DNA from: Malaya genurostris
Taxonomy: Eukaryota > Arthropoda > Insecta > Diptera > Culicidae
Reading direction: 5' to 3'
NCBI RefSeq assembly: GCF_030247185.1
Contig: NC_080572.1
Coordinates: 95,405,198-95,469,197, forward strand
Length of the DNA stretch: 64,000 bases
Position numbers and translations under genes: made by a program. The notes beneath the pieces were generated by a model. That model ran no database searches. It saw only the letters and a program-made list of their open reading frames with translations, and had not been told where the DNA came from. This document shows positions 22,991-35,800 of this stretch, piece after piece. The stretch's first letter is position 1. Each line of letters opens with the position of its first letter.

Positions 22991-24900
22991 ACACATTCAA
23001 TTACGAACGGCAATGCGAAAGCGAAAATGATGATGTTGAACACATCTTTATACTAGTATGGGGTCGTGTGAAAATATGCCATGCGAAACAGGGTTGCCAT
23101 ATATACAGGTTAATCTGTATTATTATTATTACTATCATTATTATTATTAAAATCACTCTTGCATACCGAAGATCGTAGATACATTTCAGACCAGGCCATT
23201 GCAATTGTCTCGAACTGAAATTTCGAGAAGAATCAGATATCTTCGAACTTCATAGCTTCAATAAAAATAAACTACAAATTTGTCGTACCTAGCTTCCTAT
23301 ATTAGCAAATTAAAAAGGAATTGTTTCAAGTTTGGAATATATAGTTGTAGAATAGTAGCTGTTTAATGTAGGTGTATCGCTTCAAATTCTATTAGTGAAA
23401 AAGAGGAAAGCTTGCACAATTCATACAATCAATCAACTAACTGATATTCGGAAAAGAGATGGGAGCGTGTCAGTTTTTTCGTATTCACGACATCCAGTTA
23501 TGTCTCTGACATTACTCACCCGCCTTTTTTTTTATAGAACGAAGAAAGGCGTCTGCGGAAAAGCACCATAATTATAATCACTTTAATCATCATTGTGCTC
23601 AACTTATACTTACAATCCGTAATTAACTCGAAGATAACACGAATAACAAATAACGAAGCAACCAAGTTTTCAGTATATATATTTTAGACAGCCGAATTCC
23701 GGTGAAAAGCTAAGCGGAATACGGCAGTTTATGTAAGCATAGCGGATATATCGGCAATTTAGATTAAAGTGATGAATTTTTCCGTAAAAAATGCCGAACT
23801 AAAAATCCGAAAATTAGTGTGTAGAATTCTCGTTTTTTAACAGATAATTTACATATACCGAGATTTTTGGTTTCGAGAGACTATAAATTACCGAGATCTT
23901 CACCGCGTTTCTAAAAATATTATCGGTGTTCATGCATGCGAATTATTGCCGAAATTTTGAGCAATTAAAATTAAAATTTTTTTATATAAAATAAACAGTC
24001 CAGTTAGAACTCGTTATCAAAGATTTATTGATTTCATCATTATGTTAGTAGTTGAACTGATAGGTTCGGAATGTAAAAAAAGCAATATATCAGATAAAGT
24101 AAATGCTGTACAGCATGTACATAGTAGAATGGACGCACTTTCATTTCATTTCCAGTAGGGAACACAATTTAAATTCCCGCAGAAAATCAGATTCCGGCTG
24201 CAATGAATATAATGTCCCAAGAAAACATTGATTATTTAAGGAAATATATCACAACGGAAACCAATCAATTTCATGCAGTATATTAGCGTTACGATGATCT
24301 CAATCCCGTGTGAGTTAGGATTCTCTGGGGGATTTCATGACACGAATATTCGCACACATTGAACAAATTTGATTTTAATATTACAAAACATCGTTATGTT
24401 TACTTCGAAAACAATCAATAAATGGTGGACAATAAATTCAATTGCAGAATCGTAGAAACAATATATTGAATCGTTGAAAATGAAAAAAAATCTTGTCAAG
24501 ATTAAATAAAATGTATTGTAACCCATAGATCCATTTGTGAATCAATTGTTTATGCTGTAAAATCAATGGGTTTTTTTTTACGGGTACATTTATGTGCTAT
24601 ACTTTTGAAGCACAAATGGAGCGAATTTGATTTTTAGTGCGTTTAGAAACTTGAAAAAAATTTAAAGAAACACATTTCAGCAGTTTTTCAAAGAAGGACA
24701 AATCTTACAAAAGTAAACAAACCGAGCTTCTCTCTCTCTCCTACCAATAAATGCTTCAAAATCCTACCATTTTGTCAAAAAATTCGTATTCCACAAAAAT
24801 CTGAATCTTAGTAATACAAAGAACTATAAAAGGCGAAACTGTCATTACATTTGTTTACGCAAGCTTCGCCTCCGTGTTCCATGTCAACAAACAGGGCGAT
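22991..24900. other. Intergenic, repeat-like
   Basis: No gene. The stretch 23690-23920 shows recurring CCGAAAT/GCCGAA/ACCGAGAT words and looks like a decayed repeat. Confidence 0.4.
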
Positions 24901-25058
24901 ACTTCAATTGCTAGTAAGGAAGGGTGAAAATATTTTTGCCTTTCTCTATAGAAAGGTATTAGAATTGCTGGAAAAACCGACTTTCGAACGGAGCCTCGGA
25001 GACCCATAGTGTTATGAACCATTCGACTCAGTTCGACGAGATCGGAAAATGTCTGTGT

Positions 25059-25059
25059 G

Positions 25060-25125
<66 letters not shown>

Positions 25126-25131
25126 TGTGTG
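25059..25131. repeat. (TA)n followed by (TG)n microsatellite
   Basis: A short TA run to 25080 and then an almost pure TG run to 25131. Confidence 0.95.
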
Positions 25132-25145
25132 CACTTTTCGAAGAT

Positions 25146-25481
25146 ATTTGAACGCGCTCAATTTTCTCAGAGATGGCTGAACCGATTTTAACAAACTTGG
25201 GCTCGTTTGAAAGCTACTGTCGAGCCATTGATCAAGTTCGAAGATCAAATGGCTGAGACTTTTGGTTCCGGAGATATGATTGTATAAGTGACGTAACCGA
25301 CAAAAAGTGTTGTATTTGAACGCGCTCAATTTTCTCGGAGATGGCTGAACCGATTTTAACAAACTTGGGCTCGTTTGAAAGCTACTGTCGGGCCATTGAT
25401 CAAGTTCGAAGATCAAATGGCTGTGACTTTTGGTTCCGGAGATATGATTGTATAAGTGACGTAACCGACAAAACACGTTGA
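25146..25481. repeat. Tandem duplication of a 168-base unit
   Basis: Two near-identical units (25146-25313 and 25314-25481), each running from TTTGAACGCGCTCAATTTTC to TATAAGTGACGTAACCGAC. They resemble the reverse orientation of the 'GAACCGATTTTCACAAACTT' interspersed units at 49180-49480 and 54826-55130. Confidence 0.9.
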
Positions 25482-25490
25482 TTTTTACCG

Positions 25491-25636
<146 letters not shown>

Positions 25637-26017
25637 TGCCAAAATTTTGGGATCACCACTATTTTTGTTAAGTTCTAGTGCTCAAAAAATTAGGCACCTC
25701 GAAAAAAGCCTTCATGCAAAATTTGAGCTTAATCGGACATGTGTAGGGGGTGCTGCCCGGTGATAGGGTAACAGAGGTTTTTTGGCCCACTTTAGGATTG
25801 ATTTTATTTTGGCCCATTTTATAAAAATATCCACCAAATATTGTAATATCTTTAAAAACCCCTTCCGCAATAGGTAATTTAATGTGATTGGCTTCAAATT
25901 GATGCAAAATGAGTTACTTAACATCGATAAAATCCGATGAAATCGATAAATTTTGTAAGGTGGGCCAAAATATATGAAGTGGCCAAAATACCTATGTTAC
26001 CCTAAAGGTTTGACAAT

Positions 26018-26345
26018 TTTCGATCTTGAAAAAGCTCTATAGGGGGGAGTACATGAAATTTCCAAAATCGAAAAATTTTTTTGATGCCAAAACTCTTAAA
26101 ACTGCATAAAACATCGAGATTTAGTGTCATCTCAAAAAAAAATTTTTTTTTGAAAATATCAACTTTCTGGGACTTAGAAAAATTTTGATATTGTCCCAAA
26201 AAGTCGACTTCTTCAAAAAAAAATTTTTCGAGATAACACTAAATCTCGACATTTTAGGCAATTCTAAGCCTTTTGGCATCAAAAATTTTTTTTCGATTTC
26301 GAAAATTTCATGTACTCCCCTCTATGGTGATTTTTCAAGATATAT
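26018..26345. repeat. Foldback repeat with ~150-base arms
   Basis: The left part (26018-26160) and the right part (26200-26345) are imperfect reverse complements, sharing GGGGAGTACATGAAATTT, TTTTTGATGCCAAAA and CGAGATTTAGTGT blocks. Related sequence recurs at 43255-43500. Confidence 0.8.
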
Positions 26346-26587
26346 GAAAATTCCACTAAGTGGACTGAGAAGGCTTTTTTTAGATTAGCATCACTGTTCT
26401 CATACAAATAGGCAACGCAAATGTCAAGCACTAGTTTGGAAAAATGATGCTGACTGTGTGACATAAACACTTAAGCATGCTTTTGTGAACTACTCGAATC
26501 AATCTGAATCTATTGGTGTCAAAATTAGTATCCAAATTTATTTAATAAAAGTATGAAACATATTTTCATGAGACTGTTATGAAAGAA

Positions 26588-26630
26588 GAGAAAGGCATTA
26601 TCACACCACTAGGTGGATTAAGAAGGGTTT
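26588..26630 (-). repeat. End fragment of the 14014/46545 repeat family
   Basis: Reverse complement of the CCACCTAGTGGTGTAATGATG start block seen at both other copies. Confidence 0.7.
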
Positions 26631-27104
26631 TTTTTCTTTATTTTAGATGGTTTTCGAACCTTTTACTACTGGAATTAGTAAAGGAGACAATAAAATTACT
26701 CGCCGATTTGTCTTAGTCGCGAAAACCACCGAATTTCATGGCGCATCTTTATAACTCACACAGGATGCATAAAAGTAAACAAATCGTAAAAGGGCGAAAC
26801 TCTTTTTATGTTGATATATTCTTTAGATATATAAGGAAAGTGGTAACATTTGCATGCCTTTTGAAGATAAACTAATATCCAAATTAACAAATTGATCTGA
26901 GAATATACGATAATTCCTAAACACGATTTGAAATCAAAGTCGAAACATTCCTCGACTTGTTCATCGATGATTTTCTCCATTTTCTGTTAATGTTAGATTC
27001 GCCGTTCTTTGAAAAACAGCTGAAAAGTGTTGATTTTTAGCAGTGTAGGTATCTGACAAAGTGGGACGATTTCATTAGATCATATTCGTGGCTGCCATCG
27101 CCAG

Positions 27105-27412
27105 CAGAGTTGCCAGGTTATTTTTTCAAAAATCTGTCAAAATTCAAAAATTTATCTGGATTTGTCTGGGTCTACTAGATACAAGGAAATTTTTGCCGGG
27201 CTTCATTTTCAGTGAGCAAAAAAAAGGTCTCCCCATCTATCGTATAGAGGCCAAAACCGTAAAGATCTAGTAAGATCTGACTAAATCTAAGAACAAATGG
27301 ATAGTCTGGGAAAATTTGGAAAATCTGGCAAAAGATCTGGTTAGTTTGAGTGTCTGGCGAAACGAGGAAAATCTGGCATTTGCCAGACAAATCTGGCAAC
27401 CTGGCAACGCTG
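27105..27412. mobile_element. hAT-type MITE with 8-bp target-site duplication
   Basis: 308 bases bounded by 15-base inverted repeats, CAGAGTTGCCAGGTT at the left and its complement with one mismatch at the right. Flanked by a perfect 8-base duplication, ATCGCCAG, at 27097-27104 and 27413-27420. CAG-starting termini and 8-bp duplications are features of the hAT superfamily. Non-coding, internally rich in ATCTGG words. Confidence 0.87.
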
Positions 27413-27420
27413 ATCGCCAG

Positions 27421-29722
27421 TGCAGTTCGAGTTTGACCCTGGCGTTGCTACCATCATTCCTTTTCACATTTTGGCACATGCCGAGCAAGTTCTTGACCGT
27501 GTGTATCCGCGCCCGTTAAGCCTGATGTATTTGATAAAATCGTTCAAAAATCGAAGAAAAACGTACTAAATTAATCAGTGCTGTATATCAAGTGTCCGCA
27601 AGTGAAACGTAAGAGTTCAGAGTACAATGAAGGAATTAGGGAAATTAAATGTGCAATACGGTGGCTTTCGAGTGTTCTTTATCTTCTTGTTCATGATTGC
27701 TCAATGATTGGTTGGCAGAAGTCGGTTCATGAAAGTTGCCTCTTTCGCTCTGACGTTCGGTTGTATGGGCTAGCCCATGGATTGGAAACGGAGTACTGTA
27801 GTATTGACACGACTAGATGCGCGCAGTGTGAGCGAAACAGACTGATAAATCTGTCATCGTCTGAATTCGTGCTTGAAGAGAGCACGAGAGATTCCGTAAT
27901 CCTGCTGTGTAGCTGGATATATCCGGATTACTGCAGCCAAAGGCAATTACTTCAGAATCAATCTACAAGTTTTGAGGTGTTAATTAGAACATTGAAGCGC
28001 AAGTTTGGTCACAGCTTGCTAAAGTTGTGATCACAAATGCAAACAAAGTGAAATTTTCTGTATACGCAAATCTCGTAATCGCTATCCACTTATTATATCC
28101 AGTTAGATTCGTCGGTTTTGATATAACTCAATATAGACAAATAATTGGATAAAAGGTATTCTGCGGTTAATACTGACTGGTTTCAGTTATAAAGTCGGAA
28201 GAAATAATCGAACAAAAGTTCTTAAAATATTACTTTATTTTTAAAATGAGAGCCTTTGTTGTTTTATATAGTTGTGTTGGTTCGTATTTGAATCTGAAAT
28301 TGTTTAAACGAGGATTTAGTTGTTTCGTTTGTGTTATGCTTGGTTTTTCAATCTATATTACGATACTATTCAAACCAACAGTATCTGGCTTTCGCTAGCT
28401 TCATTCTTCATTATTAATCACATAAAAGGCAAAATGTTTAACATGTTTCTATAGCTATGTCGTATAGGAGCAAAATGTTACACGAGTTACCTGTGTCAGA
28501 AGGCAGTCTGGTGAAATTTCATTCATATTATTCCGATGTGCACAACTTTCACATCATATGTTGAAAAGTAATTGTGTATATTGGTGTTGTGATGTCTACT
28601 GCAATTGAGTGACTTCTTTTCTCTATCGGCAGTAGTGAAACGTGCTCGAGAGAAATTGAGTGAAACAGAGGAGAGAACTGTCAACTTGAGAGCAGAGAAA
28701 ATAGTATGGTAGCATTCTGAGAGCTAGCGTAAATTGCAATTCATTAATAGTTGGAACGAAGGGCGTGTAGGTTTGTTTAGTATTGTAAATGTTTGTTTAG
28801 TATTGTAAATGTTTAAATTATTATACAATATCAAATAATCGCAAAATGATAATTTTTGGGAGAATTGAGGTAATAAAATTAAATCTTTACAGTTTCTGGT
28901 AATGTGCAAGTAAAAATCGAGTTAGAAAACTTCCATGGCAACGCATTGATTATCAGAAAAGGTTCATTGTTTTTCTAACCAAATGAAGTACAAATTTACT
29001 TGCACTGTGAAATACTAAACTACAATCAAAAGCAACAAAACAATCAGGGTAACCGTACTCATTCATCTCAGCTCCACCATTCGGATACATCCCGTTTTGC
29101 CCACGGTAGCATAAAATCGTTTGGCAAAAAAATGACATAACGGTTGTTTAGCATAAGCTATACTAAAACCATCAGTTAGAGTGAGATCTACTATCTCTGA
29201 TCGATGCATTGGATAAAATGTAAATGGATAGTGTCGATATAAGAGCAGTATATAGAACTAATTTTTCTGGGATATTACTTCGTTGATTCCAATTAAATTA
29301 ATTTGGTGATTAATATTAATATGATTGCCAGTAGAACATCCCTGTATGTAAAAGATCCAACCTGCACCGCTCTTCAAAATTTGAAAAGTTAGATATTTTA
29401 CAGTATGGACTGTATACTGTTTGGACACCCCTCGGATGCTAACCATCAGGTTGGCGAGAGGTGTAATAAGAAAATAAACGAAAAGTTGGCAGCAGAGAGT
29501 GCTGTGTTGCGCTGTATGTGGCTCAGTCGGATCGCCATTTTTGCCACGAATTCCATTTTTTTAGTTTTAAAGCTCACAGCACCGAGTTATTGTGCGTTTA
29601 ATCAGTGAATTTCGATCAAACTGACATTCGGAACAATGATTTCATTGTAATTTGTTTAATTGTGCCATTTGTTGTTTCGTTCTCGGCTCCCTGTTTTTCG
29701 TGGAACGTGGTCTCCGTCATTG
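27421..29722. other. Intergenic region upstream of eRF1
   Basis: No recognised gene. There is a 150-codon open frame at 27578-28030 (non-ATG start) without any family motif, and a 19-20-base direct duplication at about 28772-28811. The remainder is AT-rich. Confidence 0.4.
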
Positions 29723-29741
29723 CTGACGTTCAGAACGTCAG
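29723..29741. promoter_or_regulatory. CRE-like palindrome upstream of eRF1
   Basis: CTGACGTTC-A-GAACGTCAG, nine-base arms around one base, about 114 bases before the eRF1 ATG. TGACGT is the core of CREB/ATF sites, so it may be a promoter element. Inference only. Confidence 0.4.
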
Positions 29742-29854
29742 AGAAAGTAAGGAGGTCAGCATAAGTAGTGTTGAATAAGGGATTCTTTCAACCCCGCCAG
29801 CAGCAGGACACTGAGGAGTAACCGCCACAAGTAAGCGAAATCTACACCAGCAAG

Positions 29855-32800
29855 ATGTCGTTCGAGGAAACTTCTGCCGATCGAAATGTTGAGATCTGGA
29901 AGATCAAAAAACTAATCAAGAGCTTGGAAATGGCTCGAGGGTAAGTAACAGTGCTATTTTTTTGATTAAACTATTCTGGAATGATTAATTTGAAAGATAG
30001 TAAAATCAGTTCGATTAGAATATTCTGTGAACAGCATTAGTGCATTAGAACCTTGGAACAAGGGAAAAAGTATAACATGAGGAGAGAATAAGCGTTTTAA
30101 GGACAGACGAAGAGAGTTTCTTATGCAGGTCACCTGAATTGGTGTTGAACTCGTATGTACAGTCTGTACTCATTTGATTATAATGCAGGTTGGCTAAAGA
30201 TTACATTCCGTGTACTTTGTACCAATTCACGAGAAAGGGAGATTTTTTTTTCGCTAAAAAAATATCAGACAAGTGCGACAATCATTCGTCACGTCTTCTC
30301 GATTGCCTTGAAAACGGGAGAGAATAGTGCAAATTGAGATGAACGCAGTTTCTCAAAAAACAGACAGCATCACTGAGCGTTGTTTTTACTTAACTTGTTC
30401 AAGCCCCGTCGGCTTCCTTTCTTCCCACGTATAGTACAGTACTTGAGAGCAAAGAATAATCCTCGTGGTGCAGTGACGATGATGATGGTAATGATTTTTC
30501 CGTTTACGTTGTCTCCACATGCAATGTAACCCATCTCACCTATTTTTGACGTAGAAAGAGCGCGCCAGACGCTGTCGGTCCCTGCAATAGTTCTTTTCCA
30601 TTCAGCTTTCCTCTCTGCCTTCGAACATCGTCGGAATTGCCACCCCTCTGGGATGGGGTTTTCTTTGTGTCGTCCTTGATTACTAAGTGGCACAAGAGGA
30701 CCCATGTCCTGTACCGACTATATCGGCTAACATGTTAGCATCTTTGGATCCACTTTCCTTTGTTTACGTTGAGTACTTGACTAATGAAAGTATTTCCTTG
30801 TAGTCAATGTTAGTGCGAGATTTTTGTTTCCAAAATGTACATTTATTAAAGTTAGCTTATCGAAAAGTGGCGGTTTTAGTGTGAAGGACAGAACGCACAG
30901 GTCAACCCAAAAAACTATAAGGATCAGCCATTACTACCGTTCTGCGATTTCTGTTGAAGCGATAAACTTTTTTCTCAATATTAATCGAGTTTATCTTATA
31001 TGATTTAGGGAATATTCTTAAGCACTCAAAATTTATCCTGGGGTATTTGCGAACTTATTAGGCGAAAACGACATAACATTGAATTTCATCCGAACTCGCA
31101 TGACACAAAATCAGAGCATACCATTGAAAGCTTCAAATCGTTTTATATCGTTTTCTGTCTAGCAACAACCTAGCTCTAGAATGCAATACGTAGGACTGAA
31201 ACGTTAACTATATATTCGCTCATATTTATAGATTCGCGTGCTTCCAACAGCTTCGCTTTTGCATCGATTGACCAATTAGAGCGATGCTTTCCCATTGGTA
31301 TATCGCTTACTCCTTCCAAAACCTTCGTCTACGGTAAAGAAATCCGGTATGCCGGAGATTTTGAGCAAACAAAATAAAACACTGCTAGCTATTAAGCAAC
31401 ATTTCAATGATAGGGCAACGGCTCCCTATTTCATCTGAGCTCCTATTTCCATCTCATCCCTTCACCTCATAACTTTGAACATGAATAATATTTTACAACC
31501 TACCGGAAGCAAACTGTGAAATGTTTTAAAATGATTTGAAAAGCTATTGTCACACTTTCCTATTGAAAGAAATGGTTTTAAATTCTTCGGTGATCGTTTT
31601 TTTCATATAAAATAAACTCACTTTTCAATTTAGGACACACTTTCGTCTCAAGATTTACAGTTCGTCATGTTTCTGAATATCTACTAATCGATTCGTCTCA
31701 AAACATGATCACTATTTCGCACAATTACACTACTATTGAATGCTGGATGTCTTCATAATTAGTTATGTTCACTTGCCACTTGTTTAGTTAACGATTAAAA
31801 ACTTCAAAATTTACCCGACAAGCAATAAAAGTCTTCAAAATTATGAGATGAAAGTTTTTCACTTCGTTCACTTGATTGCGCTTTGTTTTCATCTCATTTG
31901 GGTTCGTAAAGTTGCCAAGTTATCTCATAATGTTACAAAACAAAAATTGTTTATCTTCTTCAAATTATCATCAAAAAGTATGTTTTTGGTATCCGTGACA
32001 TTAGTTTAATTATATCATTGATATTAATATTTCAATAAAACTGTTTATGCTTCGAATATTACCAGAAAGAACGCGTTAAATACTAATGAAATAACCAATG
32101 TGGCAAATCTAGTAGCACTGGTTTCATTCCGCTATACGCCAACATAACGCTGTGAAGTGTGTGTGTGTGTGTTTCATCGGCCTTGCACAGAGATGCCAGG
32201 TACTTTGCATAGAAAGTCTATATCTGTTCTTTCTGTTTTCACTAATAAAATGCTGTTAAAAGATAGTTCTTTAGATCTCCGTAAGTCATTGCCCCAATAA
32301 TTAGATAATTCAACGAGTAAATTTTTTACCAATAATAATAATGTGGAAAAATCCTGGTGGGTACGGTTGTATCGTTTGAGTTGTATATGTGCCAGCGGTA
32401 AGGCAGTCGGTCACCAGAATGTCTGCAAGCCATATTTTTCCACCTGACAGCGTTTAGTCAGCCATCTGGCAGCCATGCGAATGCGGGTGAGAGTGTAATA
32501 GTGCAATATTTTGTTTTGATTGCTGTCGCCATTGCTAATTTATAGGATGAATAAAAGATCAATGATAGGATGGATAAAAATCCATTGAGATGAAATTAGG
32601 AGCAGAGTAGTGAAAACATCATTAGTGTTTTTAGCTGTTTTATAAATATTAGTTGAATTTTCAAGGAATGTGAATCAATTTTCAACGTGGAGCAAGGCGA
32701 ATGAAGCAGTAATATGAAATAGTTACAGTGATTTTAGTGGCTAAATCGGGGTTTGAAGGCGACGTCCTTACAAATGAGATGAAATAGGGAGCCCTTACCC

Positions 32801-35800
32801 TATATAATTGAAAATACATGGCTATGAACATTCAAATCAATACGTAGAAATATTTCCAATCAATTGGTGAAATAATATTACTAATTGAAACTAAACTAGC
32901 TGAGCTGTAAGTGTTCAAATACTGATCACATTTCTACTTGTATTTACCCTTGAATTTCTAATTTGCACCCCTATATAGAAAACAAAGATGTGTTCTACAT
33001 CAAAAATTGAAAATGTCGAATTGCAAGGATTGTTGAACAACAACAATAGTCAAAGTGAAAAACAAATGGCGGAACATTAAACATTAGTTGCCAAGCAAAT
33101 ATCGAGCGTCTACTCGTTATAGGAAAGATTTAATAGGTGGGAAAATTGATTTCTCATGAGCTGAATGACAGACAGCAAGAAACGTTGAGCAAAATTTTCT
33201 TTCTCGACATGAAACCAAGAGTTTTCTGCTCCGGACGGTAACAACGGTAACGGTAACGACCGCACGAAACACTATCATGTTCATTTTACCCCAATTTCCC
33301 TTTTTGTACTGGGTTGTATTCAAGTTTAACTATATAACATAAAACCGAAGCACTTGTAGAAGACAGGGTAGAGAATTTCTTATCGTTATACTTCGTATAT
33401 ACTTTTAATGTCAGCAGGAAACTCGTACCGTTTTAACTCATTTTTCCTTGTTATAGTATTCTCAATATACCCCGTTTTTGTCGTACAATATGTAAAATTT
33501 TTTTTCGCTTTCCGAAAGGAGAGTGATTAAGGTTGAATAAAATCGATTGTTATCACGTATAAAGCCCGTACGAATCGGTTATTCGACCGTTTTACCCCAA
33601 TTGATAGGTCGCATTAGATCTGCTGCTGGGTTTTAGATCAACGGTAAACAAGATTGATGCGGTCATTGAATCTATTTGTAATCTAGGAGAGTTTAACCAA
33701 TGATACGAATTATTAAAAAATGGGACAAACAAACTGTAATCAGCATCGCAAATAACGAATCGTACAATCCAATAACGAAACATGTTAGTATAAAGTATTA
33801 CTTTATCCATGATGTGTTGAGCCAAGGATTAATCAAATTGAGTTATGTACCAACAACAGTGCAGCCAGATAATGGACAAAGGCAATTCCAACACAAAACA
33901 AAAAAGTTGAGCTTATAGGCGTCGCGGATTAGGGGGGAGTGTGGTAGTAGTCTGTAATAACGCGTCGCTAAAATTTTGTTATTTTCAATAATCAATCAAT
34001 CCACTGTTATATTTCAAACCAGGCGGTTTTACTTTAAATTCTTCGATTTTCACAAACCACGAAAAATAAGTGGTCCTAGCGTACTTCCTTGAGGAACACC
34101 TTATCAGCTTGTGAAGGACTCCAGTCTATCATTTACTTTCGTCGAAGTCTCACGCACTTGCTAAGTTGCACTTCACTACTTATGAAAAATGAAAAACATC
34201 ACTCAAAATGAACTAGCACACCTGATATAAGACGCTGGTTAAACAACCCAGAAGTCGTATGTTCGAGTCCTTGGAACGATTCTTAGTATCCGCAGGATCG
34301 TACCATTAGCCGTGTAACAGTACTGTCCACTTACCAGTTGGCTGCGAAGTCAATTGAAGCTAAATAATATATGATAATAAACTAATATAGCAATCAACAA
34401 TGAAACCGTAACGAGGTCTTAATGAAGTCAAACACATCGCTGTACACATTGAAGCGTTGAATCATAGCCCAAATCAAGCATAGTTAGCATAGTTAGTATT
34501 ACCCAAATCAGTGTACAGTAAAGATCGACATAGAACACGTTCTGAAGCATACAGGTTGATCTGTGATGTATGTCAACGAACTGATAAGTATTTGATTCTT
34601 AATAGTTGACAGCGTTCTCCATATGGCTCGACTGGTTACTCCACGGTAGTTCCCGTAAAGCGCAACGAATGAATTTTCGGTCAACCCTATCGTTGAAGGT
34701 ACCTGAATTTTCAGTCAATAGTATCTGCTATCAAAGCGCGTTGTCATTTTCGTTGCACTTGTAGTGTGTCAGGACCGATCAGTTACCTATGACTTTCATA
34801 ATTCCGTAGAATCGTTCAAGAGTTCGCAAAGATTTTAAGCTACAAAGTTAAATTAGAAATTTGAACGAACAAGTGAACATTAAAGGGACATCGGTAAAGT
34901 GCCTCAATCCTAGCCTACGGGATTTCATGTCACTTTTTCATAGAGATTGAAGTCAAGATCTCCGACGCCAGTCGATCTATCCTATCGAAGATTCATCCAA
35001 AAAGTTGGAGGAAGGCTGAGTTTTTGAAGTTGCGGATCTTGACATCATCTTCAAACGATAGAAGACCCTCCAGAGATAATTTGACACTGTTGAAGTACAA
35101 TAAAAATATTGAATGTTCGAGATGGCTTCCATGCGGAATCTCGAATGTTGCGAGACACTCTTCGAAAAAGTTATCACCAGTTTTGATTACTAAACGACGA
35201 ATTACCAACGTTGAAAACAAAGTGAAGCAAGGAATTTGTCACAAAAAACTTGTATTAATAAAATTATTATTTTTATTATTTTCGTAATTTTAATAATACT
35301 TTTTTTTCTCCAGCAATGGCACTAGCATGATATCGTTGATTATTCCACCGAAGGATCAGATCAGTCGGATTAGCAAGATGTTGGCCGATGAGTTCGGCAC
35401 TGCATCGAACATCAAGTCTCGCGTGAACCGTCTGTCCGTACTGGGTGCCATTACCTCGGTCCAGCATCGGCTTAAACTATACACCAAAGTGCCTCCGAAT
35501 GGACTCGTGATCTACTGCGGTACGATCGTGACCGAAGAGGGCAAGGAGAAGAAAGTCAACATTGACTTTGAACCGTTCAAACCGATCAATACCTCGTTAT
35601 ATCTCTGCGATAATAAGTTTCACACAGAAGCACTGACGGCACTGCTAGCGGACGACAATAAGTTCGGTTTCATCGTGATGGATGGTAATGGCGCACTGTT
35701 CGGTACACTTCAGGTATGTTTTTGAAAAAAAAAAATGAAACTGATATTTAATCTGTATCTAATCGACACGGTTTCCGCAGGGCAACACACGTGAAGTGCT

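Noticed and set aside
27578..28030. 150-residue open frame upstream of eRF1
   Set aside because: Non-ATG start, no recognisable domain and no splice or promoter signals that tie it to a gene.
30370..30705. 111-residue minus-strand open frame in eRF1 intron 1
   Set aside because: Some coding-like look, but no family motif; may be a decayed repeat.
34255..34275. Possible tRNA gene
   Set aside because: B box present but flanks match a SINE body, not a tRNA.
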